Part shown: piece after piece, positions 1 through 8,699 of the stretch | Numbering within the stretch: the stretch's first letter is position 1 | Layout: the number at the start of each line of letters is the position of its first letter | Assembly (NCBI RefSeq): GCF_000186865.1 | Contig: NW_008705576.1 | Location: 461,256-525,255, forward strand | Source of the DNA: Aureococcus anophagefferens | Taxonomy: Eukaryota; Sar; Pelagophyceae; Pelagomonadales; Pelagomonadaceae | DNA: 64,000 bases | Reading direction: 5' to 3' | The notes under the pieces: generated by a model | What the model saw: the letters and a program-made list of their open reading frames with translations, nothing else | Database searches by the model: none | What the model was told of the DNA's origin: nothing | Translations under genes and position numbers: made by a program

Positions 1-44
1 CGCGACGGCCGGGCCGACGGCGTCTCCTCCCCGTCGTCGTCCAT
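1..44 (-). CDS. possible 5' end of a minus-strand gene running off the left edge
   Basis: Reading the minus strand from an ATG at 44, an open frame runs off the window (MDDDGEETPSARPS). Acidic starts of this kind are common in this genome and codon third positions are G/C-rich, but 14 codons cannot establish a gene. The stretch 45-231 between it and the FGGY kinase would then be a divergent promoter region; nothing else is recognisable there. Confidence 0.25.
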   Translation of the reverse strand, partial: MDDDGEETPSARPS

Positions 45-231
45 TGTTGCCGCCCGCGTTTCCGCGCCCACAGTTGTTGACGATTGGCTGCCCGGGGTGC
101 AGTTTCGCGATGCCTTCACTTCAGCTCCGGTGAACGACGACCTTCACCACGGCACCGTGCAGCCTCAAAAGCTCCGCATGGGCATCGTCATTGCGGGTCG
201 AAACTAGCATCGTCATTGCGGCTCGTAACTA

Positions 232-1852
232 GTGCCATTCATGCGCATTATCATCGCGCTCGCTCTCATGGCGACGACGACGGACGCCCTCGTGGGCCTC
301 GGCGTCGACCTCGGCACGTCCGGCGTGCGCGTCTGCGTCGTCGAGCGCGGCGCTCGGGGCGTGTCGATCCTCAGCGAGGGGGCGACGCGCTGGACCGACG
401 ACGAGGGCCGCGAGCCCGCCGTCTGGCTGCGCGCCCTGCGCGAGACCATCGCGAAATGCGACGACGCCGCCGTGGCGCGCGTCGGGCGCGTCGCCGTCTC
501 CGGCACGTCCGCGTCGACGCTGCTCGTGGACGGCGCGACGGGCGCGGTGCGGCGGCCGCCGATGATGTACTCCGACGCCGTCGGCGGCGACGCCGGCGCC
601 GCGGCGCTCGGCGCCATCGACGCGCACGCGCCGCCGGGCCACACGTGCCGCGGCGCGACGTCGGCCCTCGCGAAGCTCCTGGCCTGGGCCGCCGACGCGC
701 CGCTGGGGGCACAGGACGTCGCGGCGCACCAGGCGGACTACGTGGCGGCGGCGCTCTGCGCGGGCGTCGACGGCGAACAACTCGCCGCGCCGCCGGCGCT
801 GCGCAGCGACTGGCACAACGCTTTGAAGATGGGCTTCGACGTCGTGGAGCTGCGATGGCCCGCCTGGCTCCTCGAGGGCGCGATGCCCGCGGTCGGCGCG
901 GCGCCGGCCGCCCTCGAGCGCCTCGGCGTCCTGCGCCCCGGCGTCGCCGACGAGCGGCGCGCGGTCTCCGAGGCGGCGGCGGCGCACTGGCGCCTGCCCG
1001 AGGGCGCGGCCGTCGTCGGCGGCACGACGGATTCCATCGCCGCGTTCCTCGCGTGCTCCTGCGACGCCGCGGCGGGCGTCGTCCGCGTCGAGCCCGGCCG
1101 CGCGGTCACGTCCCTCGGCTCGACGACGGCGCTCAAGCTCGTGAGCGACGTGAAAATCGACGACGCGGCGACGGGCGTCTACAGCCACCGCCTCGACCCG
1201 CGCGGAACTCGAATCTTCAACCCGACTTCAATGTGCGCCTATGCGACGGTCGTGATGCGAGCTTTTTCACCGTGCTTCGAGAACTCGACGAGAGCGATCG
1301 ATTCGTCCAGAAATCAGCCGAATCGACGTCGAATCGACCGAGCGAGAGAGTTCCGAAGTTTGGTCGGGAGAACCCAGCTCACTGTTTGATTTCGGCACAG
1401 GCCTCGACGACGCGTGGCTCGTCGGCGGCGCGTCGAACGCGGGCTGCAAAGTCCTCCGCGACTTTGCCTTCGGCGACGACGAGCTCGCGGCGCTCTCCCT
1501 GACGCTCGACGCGGCGCGCACCAACGACGCGGGCATCTACCCGCTCTCCAAAACCGGCGAGCGCTTCCCGTTCAACGACGCCGCGAAGGAGCCGAAGCTG
1601 CCCGGCGGCGACGACCGCGAGGCCGTGCTCCACGACCTCCTCGTGGGCATCGCCGACGTCGAGCGCCTCGGCTACGCGGCGCTCGCGGACCGCGGCGCGA
1701 CGCCGCTCCGGAGCGTGCAGACCGCGGGCGGCGGCGCGAAGAACCCGCAGTGGCGCGCGCTCCGCGAGGCCATGCTCGGCGTGCCCGTGGTCGGCGCGGA
1801 GAACACGGACGCGGCCTTCGGCGCGGCGCTGCTCGCGCTGCGCGAAGCGTAA
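232..1852 (+). CDS. FGGY-family sugar kinase, D-ribulokinase/XK1-like, interrupted by an introner
   Basis: Exons 232-1189 and 1401-1852 give 469 aa. The N-terminus looks like a signal or plastid-targeting peptide (hydrophobic IIIALALMATTTDALVG), then the FGGY phosphate-1 motif GVDLGTSGVRV begins about residue 23. Residues around the splice junction read SHRLDDAWLVGGASNAG, a segment typical of the cyanobacterial/plant D-ribulokinase (XK1-like) group, and GGGAKNPQWRALR near the C-terminus is the family's adenosine-binding region. Expected activity is ATP-dependent phosphorylation of a ketopentose, probably D-ribulose, in the plastid. The intron is a complete family-2 introner with target duplication; splicing GC(1190)-AG(1400) is phase 1 and restores the conserved junction. 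The gene converges on the DUF2214 gene with a 27-bp gap. An alternative start is Met at 241. Family is clear; substrate is inferred. Confidence 0.85.
1198..1400 (-). mobile_element. introner element G (family 2), body antisense to host gene
   Basis: This is a 203-bp element inside the FGGY kinase. The direct 8-bp target duplication gcctcgac lies at 1190-1197 and 1401-1408. Termini are ccgcgcggaactcgaa and, on the other end, ctgtgccgaaatcaaa read inward, so the inverted repeat is diverged. The intron is 1190-1400 (211 bp): donor GC from target copy 1, acceptor CAG from the element end. The core shared with family 1 lies in the opposite direction to the gene, so this copy splices antisense. Close relative: the copy at 21012-21214. 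Confidence 0.9.
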
Positions 1853-1879
1853 CGCGCCCGGGGAAGCGGCCGGCCCAGC

Positions 1880-2743
1880 TTACGCCTCCTGCCAGTCGAG
1901 GGCCTCCTTGGCGTACTTGTAGCCGAAGCCGCCGAGCGCGAGCGCGACGGGCGCCGCGCCCGCCTGCCAGGGCAGCCAGTCCGCGTAGGCGACGCCGCGC
2001 GCCATGAGCGTCGCCGCGAGCGGGATTGACGCGATGGCCAGCAATTCCGCGTTGACGATGGACGTCATCCGCTTGACGAGCGCCGGCGACGGCGGCGGGA
2101 TGGACTCGCCCCGATCCGTCGCCTCCTTCTTCGCGATCGCGTGCTGCACGATCTTGATGGTCGGGAAGTAGGAGGCCGAGCCCATGATCGCGAAGAGCAC
2201 CATCTTGCACCAGAAGATGGGCTCGTGCGCGTAAAAGTCCCAGCCCTTGCCGTACTGCGTGACACGTTCGTACCCCGAGACGAGCACGAGCACGCCGGCG
2301 ACGCCGTAGGCGATGTCCGCGTTCGCGAGGCGGTCGAACTCGTCGTCGCTCATGTCCTCGTTGAGCGTGATGCGCTCCGTGACGAGAGCGCCGACGACGC
2401 CGATAAGGCCGGCGTAGTGCGCATACGCCGCCAGCGCGCTCGGCAGCGGCGCGGCCGAGGTCGCGGCGGCCGCGGGGGATGTCGTGGCGAGGGTGAGCGC
2501 GACTGCGACTGCGGATGCGCTTGCAGCACTGTGCCGTGCCTTGGTGGGCGCATGTGGGAATGCGGATGCAGCGCTTTGCCGCTGCGGCGCCTTGGTTGGC
2601 GCCTGTGGCGCTGTCGCAGGCCCAGGCGGTCCACACCGGCGTGTTTTCAACCGTGGTGCATGGCTGCGGCTTCGAGGCACGTTTAGCGCCGACGTAGCGG
2701 TAAGCACAATAGCATAGAGACAGGCACGCATTGTCGCGCCCAT
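1880..2743 (-). CDS. DUF2214-family plastid membrane protein
   Basis: The frame encodes about 287 aa from Met at 2743 (Met at 2731 is also possible). The start MRACLYAIVLTATSALNVP resembles a signal peptide plus plastid transit start. A low-complexity Ala/Pro/Thr stretch, probably the transit region, precedes a mature domain beginning near LPSALAAYAHYAGLIG. Four hydrophobic helices and the segment YGKGWDFYAHEPIFWCKM match the DUF2214 membrane family found in cyanobacteria and algae, whose role is unknown. The C-terminus ends ...ALDWQEA. It converges on the kinase gene (27 bp) and is divergent from the next plus-strand gene. Confidence 0.75.
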   Translation of the reverse strand: MGATMRACLYAIVLTATSALNVPRSRSHAPRLKTRRCGPPGPATAPQAPTKAPQRQSAASAFPHAPTKARHSAASASAVAVALTLATTSPAAAATSAAPLPSALAAYAHYAGLIGVVGALVTERITLNEDMSDDEFDRLANADIAYGVAGVLVLVSGYERVTQYGKGWDFYAHEPIFWCKMVLFAIMGSASYFPTIKIVQHAIAKKEATDRGESIPPPSPALVKRMTSIVNAELLAIASIPLAATLMARGVAYADWLPWQAGAAPVALALGGFGYKYAKEALDWQEA

Positions 2744-3457
2744 AATGCGAGCCAGAACGACAAGGTAGAGGGCAAGGACAGATAGTGAGGTCAAGGACGA
2801 TCGAATCGGCGTTGGCGCGCCGTCCGCCGGTCGAGATCTCGCGCGCGCGCGAAGCGATTGGCTGGGCGGACGCGGAGCACCGCACGCGCACGGCGCACGG
2901 GAAGCCCGACTCTCCAAGCGGTGATGGTCGAATGTGTTGATGGCCTTGAGGGATCTCGGAGGCGAGATCCCTCGTTCGATTTACACATTGTTTGCCCTTG
3001 CAGACATCACGATGATGGGGCTCTCGGCCAATCGTCGACGCGCATCGCGCAGCTCATCTCGGCCAGCGCGTTGTCATGGCGCCCTTCGTCGTGGTGCGCG
3101 GCCTCGGCTGGCGGCGGCAGCGCGGTGCGATGGGCGCCCTCGGGGCTGCCCTCGAAGCCGCTGGGCTCCCGCGGGACCGAGCTTGTCTGCGTCGCCTCCG
3201 TGCCGACGAGGCCCTCGCTGAAAGCCGTCCGGACCTGCAGATCCTCGCGCGCGCCGCCGCTTTGCTCCACCGTGCGCCGCGGCGTCCACCATCGCGCGCG
3301 CACACACCCGTCGCATAATCTGCCGCGCGCGCCGCGCGGCGGGGTCGCGGGCGCCCCGAGAGTGTCCGACGATGTTCACCACCTGATCTCCTTGCAATCA
3401 CAGGTCCTACTGGTCCGACTGCAGCACGACGTCGCGTCGCCCGAGTCGAGCGGCCTG
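2744..3457. other. 714-bp divergent intergenic region
   Basis: This lies between the DUF2214 start (2743, minus) and the chosen start of the repeat protein (3458, plus). It contains an 11-bp-arm hairpin at 2948-2973. The plus-strand frame of the downstream gene is open from 2858, so a longer N-terminus cannot be excluded, but the encoded sequence lacks recognisable features and has many codons unlike the neighbouring genes. Confidence 0.5.
2948..2973. repeat. perfect inverted repeat, 11-bp arms, 4-nt loop
   Basis: The arms gagggatctcg (2948-2958) and cgagatccctc (2963-2973) are exact reverse complements separated by gagg. It lies in a divergent promoter region. A hairpin of similar size and ending occurs at 25101-25123, also between divergent genes. 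Confidence 0.8.
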
Positions 3458-3527
3458 ATGCCGACGCCGACGCCACCGACGGAGCCGCCGACGCCGCCGC
3501 CGGACCCGCCGCCGCCGACGCCGCCGC

Positions 3528-3569
<42 letters not shown>

Positions 3570-5668
3570 GGCCGCCGCGCCGCTGGGGCCGCTGGCTCGA
3601 CCCTCCGATCCCGGAGAAGGTGGGCGTCGGGCTCGACGTCGACGACGACGAAGCGGCGCGGCTCGCCGCCTGCGAGGCCGACGAGTCGCAGACGGTGCCG
3701 GTGACCGCCGCGCTCAACGAGGACTCGCCCGGCGAGGCCTGCGACGGGGCGGCGAACTTCGCCGGCGGCCTGCAGGGCGTGCTCATGGCCGCCGTGCTCG
3801 GCTGCATCATCGGCGACATGGGCGAGTCCGTCAACGTCGCCACGAGCTCCGTCGCGGCCGTCATCCTCGCGGCGCGCATGGGCCGCACGGCCTGGCGCGA
3901 GGGCACCAACCGGCGCTCCCTGTCGATCCACGACAGCGAGGACGCCCAGAACCAGTCGATCTGGGACAGGCTCGAGTGGCTCGCGCCGCACGGCGTCGCC
4001 GGCGTCAAGGCCTTCACCGAGTTCGTGTTCCCCGCGGGGCCCAACAAGCACGTCCGCATGCACGTCAACGGCCCGACGCAGCAGGGCTACGTCGCCCTGG
4101 GCACGCACCTCGACGCCCACATGTGGGACTGGCTGAACTGCCAGATGCGCCTCGTCTTCGCGACGGCCACGGCGACGATCGTCTTCACCGTGATGGCCGT
4201 GGACGGCAACCTCGACCCGCTTTCCTCCAAAGTCTATGCCGCCTTCAAGCTCACGGTCCCCGCGGGCACGGCCTACCTGCTCGGCCCGCTCCTGGCGGGC
4301 CACAGGAACATCGGCTTCGTGTTGATCAACGGCAAGCGCTGCGCGCTGCGCGTTTTTCACACCGTCTTAGGGATTCGCGACTGGCGCTACGGGCTGATCC
4401 TATCGTGGTCGGTCACACCCGACGAGGTCGACGGCGAGGTGGCGCGCGTGCGCGCCCTCGCGGCGGAGCTCGTCGAGCTCGACGACGACGACCCGGATGT
4501 GCTCGCGGCGCTCGAGGACGAGGAGTCGGAGAACGCGCGCAAGGACATCCGGGCGGAATACGTCCGGTACCAGCTCCTGGAGCGCCGCAAGCGCGAGGCG
4601 CTGTACCGCGCGACGCACCGCGACGAGATCCGCGCGCGCAAGGCGCTGCACTACGCGACGCACCGCGACGAGATCCGCGCGTACCAGGCGCAGTACTGCG
4701 CGACGCACCGCGACGAGATCCGCGCGAGCCAGGCGCAGTACAAGGCGACGCCGAGCGGCCGGTGCGCTGTTTTGTCGAGCCAGCTCCGCGACAAGTACGG
4801 CACCGACGACGTCGCGGCGTTCTCCATCGCGGATCGCTGCCGCCTCGCGGCGGCGCTCCGCGCCGCGGCCGCGGCCGACGGCGTGCCCACGCTCGGCCCC
4901 GTCGCGGAGATCGCGGCGCTCGAGACCGCCATCTTCGTACCCCGCGATTTCGCGGGCAGCGTCCAGCAGTTCCAGGTGCCGCCGCCGTACTACGTCCGCT
5001 TCGATCCGACGTCCGACGTCGACGTCCGCTGCTGGGCCTGCGGCTACGAGATATGCCCGGTCGATCTCACGCAAAAGGGGACGCAGTGCTTCTCGTGCCC
5101 GCACTGCCTCGCGGCCGTGCTGCGTCCGAACTGCGCGACGCACCGCGACGAGATCCGCGCGAGCCAGGCGCAGTACAAGGCGACGCCGAGCGGCCGGTGC
5201 GCTGTTTTGTCGAGCCAGCTCCGCGACAAGTACGGCACCGACGACGTCGCGGCGTTCTCCATCGCGGATCGCTGCCGCCTCGCGGCGGCGCTCCGCGCCG
5301 CGGCCGCGGCCGACGGCGTGCCCACGCTCGGCCCCGTCGCGGAGATCGCGGCGCTCGAGACCGCCATCTTCGTACCCCGCGATTTCGCGGGCAGCGTCCA
5401 GCAGTTCCAGGTGCCGCCGCCGTACTACGTCCGCTTCGATCCGACGTCCGACGTCGACGTCCGCTGCTGGGCCTGCGGCTACGAGATATGCCCGGTCGAT
5501 CTCACGCAAAAGGGGACGCAGTGCTTCTCGTGCCCGCACTGCCTCGCGGCCGTGCTGCGTCCGACTCGGAACCAGTGCCGCGTCTGCGGGAAGCGCTTCG
5601 ATACCGCCCGCCAGCTTAGCGGGCACCTTTACAACCAGCACACCGCGCTCGAACGCGACGGCTACTAA
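3458..5668 (+). CDS. proline-rich, ATHRDEIRA-repeat and zinc-finger protein with internal duplication
   Basis: The frame encodes 736 aa from the chosen Met. Order: a Pro/Thr-rich stretch (about residues 2-40); an acidic linker; a domain with hydrophobic segments (GVLMAAVLGCIIGDMGE and, later, TVPAGTAYLLGPLLAGH) that may be membrane-associated; an acidic helix; then basic 16-residue repeats containing ATHRDEIRA; then a module with a possible zinc ribbon (CWACG ... CFSCPHC). That module is repeated once by an exact 145-codon duplication. The protein ends with a C2H2 finger (CRVCGKRFDTARQLSGHLYNQH is slightly over one finger; key residues C, C, H, H). It may bind DNA or RNA. No family is recognised for the N-terminal half. 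An upstream start (2858 frame) is possible. Confidence 0.6.
4696..5564 (+). repeat. in-frame 435-bp tandem duplication
   Basis: Copy 1 is 4696-5129 and copy 2 is 5131-5564, with a period of 435 bp (145 codons). By eye the copies are identical, and their translations are identical. It adds a second ATHRDEIRA repeat plus zinc-ribbon module. Within copy 1's start the 48-bp ATHRDEIRA unit is itself tandem (starts near 4611, 4659, 4707). Either a very recent duplication or an assembly duplication. Confidence 0.9.
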
Positions 5669-5766
5669 GCATAATTGCCCTCGCGCCCGAGCAAAGAGAA
5701 CAGTGACTGTGTATGTAACCGAGCCAAGAACCTCAACGACCCGTAGTTGAGGCGAATCGGCGACGC

Positions 5767-8023
5767 ATGGCGCTCCGCGTGGCATTGCGAGCGGTGCGCG
5801 CCGCGCCGCGGCTCGCGCGTCGACCGTCTCTCTACGCTGCGCGCGCGTTCTCGACCAGCGAAGCAGAAGCGCCGGCGGCAGAAACTCCCAAACCCGACGC
5901 GCCGCCGCCGCCGTCCACAGAGGAGCACACGTTCCAGGCCGAGACGCGGAGTCTGCTCAACATCGTCAGCAACGCCCTGTACACGGAGCGCGAGGTCTTC
6001 CTGCGCGAGCTGCTGTCCAACGCGTCCGACGCCCTCGAGAAGTGCCGCCTGCGCCGCGTGAGCAACGAGCCGACGGCCGACGGCGACGACGAGCTCCACA
6101 TCGCCGTGACCGTCGACAAGGAGCGCAAGACGCTGACCATCGAGGACAGCGGCATCGGCATGACGGCGTCGGAGCTCGGCACGAACCTCGGCACCATCGC
6201 CCTCAGCGGCTCGAAGAAGTTCGCGGCGGAGGCGTCGAAGAAGGGCGACGACGCGTCGTCGATCATCGGCCAGTTCGGCGTCGGCTTCTACAGCGCCTTC
6301 ATGGTCGGCGACGCCGTCACCGTGGAGTCGCGGTCCGCGGACCCGGGCGCCGGGCCGGCCTACTGGCGCTCCGAGGACGGCGCGGAGACCTACGGCTTGG
6401 GCGACGGCGGGTCGAAGACGACGCGCGGCTCGAAGATCACGATCCAGCTCAAGGACGACGCCGCGGAGTACCTGGACTCCACCGCCTCAAGGAGGTCGTC
6501 CAGAAGTACAGCAATTTCGTCGCCTTCCCCATCAAGGTCGCCGGCGAGACCGCGAACGGCGTCGGCGCGGTCTGGGCGGCGGACCCGCGCGAGGTCACGG
6601 AGGACCAGTACGCCGAGTTCTACCGCCACACCTTCAAGGGCGCCTGGGACACGCCCTTCTTCCACCACCACTTCCGCGCCGAGGCGCCCCTGGACGTGAA
6701 GTGCGTCCTCTACGTGCCGTCGTTCCACGCGGAAAAGGGCGGCATGGCGCGCCTCGAGCCCGCGGTCGCGCTCTACTCGCGCAAGGTGCTCATCGAGGAC
6801 CCCTGCGAGGCCGTCGCGCCGGACTGGATGCGCTTCGTCAAGGGCGTCGTCGATTCCGAGGATCTCCCGCTGTCGATCTCGCGCGAGAAGTCGCAGGACC
6901 GGCGGCTGCTCGACAAGCTCCAGGACGTCGTCGTGCGCAAGTTCCTGCGGTTCTTACTCGATAAGGCGAAGCAGGACCGGGCCAAGTACCTCGAGTTCTA
7001 CGCGGAGTACGCGACGTTCCTCAAGGAGGGCGCGTGCCACGACCACGGCCGCCGCCAGGGCAGGACAAGAGAGCGAAATTCTCAACTTCAAAGGCTCCTT
7101 TCTCGGCCGTTTTCCACTCGTTTCGGCTGATTTTTGGACGAGCGATCATCTCTCGGAGCGGTCTCGACGCGTGGGCGCTTTTTCCGGAACGCGCGCGCGC
7201 GGAACACTCACGTTGAAGCGACGTTGAATCTCTCTTGTCCTGCCCAGGCCGCCGCGCGGATCTCGCCAAGCTCCTCTACTTCGACACGTCGTCGTCGGCG
7301 GAGCTCACGAGCTTGGACGAGTACGTCGGCCGCCTGCCCGGCGACGCCAAGGACGACGACGACAAGATCTACTACCTGCACGCGCCGACGCGGGAGCTCG
7401 CGCTGGCGTCGCCGTACTACGAGGCCTTCAAGGACTCGAAGCGCGAGTGCTTGTTCGTCTACAACGCGATCGACGACTTCGTCATGTCGAACCTGGGGAC
7501 CCACAACGGCCGGCCCATCGTCGCCGCGGAGCGCGCGACCTTCGCCGCCGGCGGCGCGGCCGAGGAGAAGACGGAGGAGAGCGGCGGCGACGAAAACGCG
7601 CCGGCGTCTCGCACACTCGACGACGCGGAGTCCGCGTTCCTCGCGCGGTGGATGGTGCGCACGTTGGACGACCGCCTCGAGTCCGTCGTGCCCACGGACC
7701 GCCTGTCGTCGTCGCCGGCGGTCCTCGCGGACGCGGAGTCCGGCGCCATGCGGCGCATGATGGCCCTCGTCGCTCAGCAGTCGACGGGCGAGGCGCTCCC
7801 GCCGCTGCCGAAGCAGAAGCTCGAGGTCAACCCGAAGCACCCCGTCGTCCTCGCGCTCCACGACGCCGCGAAGCGGTCCTCCGACGACGCGACGGCGCTC
7901 CACGCGGCGCACCAGCTCCTCGACACGGCCATCGTCGCCGCGGGCTTGATGGACGACGCGCGGACCATGATCCCGCGCCTCAACAAGCTCCTCGAGCTCG
8001 CGCTGCTCAAGCAGGATAAGTAA
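5767..8023 (+). CDS. TRAP1: mitochondrial HSP90 (TRAP1), with introner and an apparent 1-bp frameshift
   Basis: Exons 5767-7047 and 7248-8023 give 685 aa if one base is restored near 6480. The N-terminus ALRVALRAVRAAPRLARRP is a mitochondrial transit peptide. GHKL ATPase motifs: N-box ELLSNASDAL (about 81-90, E and N), DSGIGM (127-132), GQFGVGF (169-175). Middle domain: VVQKYSNFVAFPI, AVWAADPREV, SREKSQD. C-terminal domain: IVAAGLMDDARTMIPRLNKLL. The first frame ends in nonsense after AAEYLDS and the correct sequence HRLKEVVQKYSNF resumes one frame over. Loss of a single C in the run at 6479-6480 explains this. Removing the introner (GC 7048 to AG 7247, phase 1) joins FLKEGACHDHG to RRADLAKLL as in TRAP1. 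A chaperone of the mitochondrial matrix. Confidence 0.9.
7056..7247 (+). mobile_element. introner element A (family 1), sense, in TRAP1
   Basis: 192-bp element with exact 8-bp target duplication gccgccgc at 7048-7055 and 7248-7255. Inverted termini are gggcaggacaagag and its perfect complement (14 bp). The intron is 7048-7247 (200 bp), donor GC inside target copy 1, acceptor the element-terminal CAG. It includes a (CG)n tract about 50 bp from the 3' end and the motif cacgttgaagcgacgttgaa, where a branch point may lie. Confidence 0.95.
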
Positions 8024-8124
8024 CGCGTCGAGGGGACTTGGGTTTTTTTTTCGGGCAGCGATTCACGCACACGGAAACGTCCGGCAAGGTGCACTGCTCT
8101 GAATTTGGTTGCACCCTTGCAGGC

Positions 8125-8586
8125 ATGGGTTGCAAGATTCTCGCGACGCTCGCGTGCGCGTTCGCCACCGCGGCGGCCTTCCAGCGTCCCAGCGGTCGCC
8201 GCGCCGCGGCGCTCACGCGGACGCACTTCCTGTCGCCGGAGATGAGCGGCGCCATCGCCAAGTTCACGGACGGGGAGAACTACGAGGCCATCGTCAGCGA
8301 GACCATGCGCAAGGAGGACTGCAGCCGGAAGGAGGCCGAGGACCGCTACAACCAGTTCCTCTTCGACCCCGACGGCTACAGCATCCTCAAGATGAACGAG
8401 CAGCTCCGCGACGAGGGCTACGCGACGTTCGAGGAGAAGTTCGTCGCCGAGAACGGCCAAGAGGCGTGGGACAAGCGGCAGGCCGACGCCGCGGCGGCGA
8501 AGGAGGCGCGAGGGAACAACTCGCTCATCATCGTGGGCGTCCTGTTCACGGCCTTCGCGGTGGCGCAGAACGCGGGCGTCGTCTAG
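8125..8586 (+). CDS. small plastid-targeted single-pass membrane protein
   Basis: The frame encodes 153 aa from Met at 8125; an upstream in-frame Met at 8038 is possible but yields no better signal. MGCKILATLACAFATAAAFQ is a signal peptide followed by the AAAFQRP motif for complex-plastid import. The mature part is acidic/charged (MSGAIAKFTDGENYEAIV, DGYSILKMNEQL) and ends in one helix, SLIIVGVLFTAFAVAQ, likely a thylakoid or envelope anchor. Not a family I recognise; algal photosystem- or antenna-associated proteins have this build. It follows TRAP1 by 101 bp on the same strand. Confidence 0.65.
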   Translation: MGCKILATLACAFATAAAFQRPSGRRAAALTRTHFLSPEMSGAIAKFTDGENYEAIVSETMRKEDCSRKEAEDRYNQFLFDPDGYSILKMNEQLRDEGYATFEEKFVAENGQEAWDKRQADAAAAKEARGNNSLIIVGVLFTAFAVAQNAGVV

Positions 8587-8699
8587 GCGCGCGCGCGCGC
8601 TAAGAACGTCGGCGCGTCGTACGGAGCCGGTCGAACGCGACCGCGCGGGCTACGAGCCGGCGGCACACGCCCGAGCATGCTACGACCACGGCCGATGGA

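Noticed and set aside
2858..3457. Upstream extension of the zinc-finger protein to 2858
   Set aside because: The 200 extra residues have no domain or gene-like codon bias and span a hairpin and the divergent promoter; the Met at 3458 before the Pro/Thr stretch was preferred, without certainty.
7060..7061. Element-internal GC (positions 5-6) as the regular introner donor
   Set aside because: It would add four residues at conserved junctions in TRAP1 and sterol reductase, and would leave the GY start of all eight target duplications unexplained; kept as a possible minor donor.
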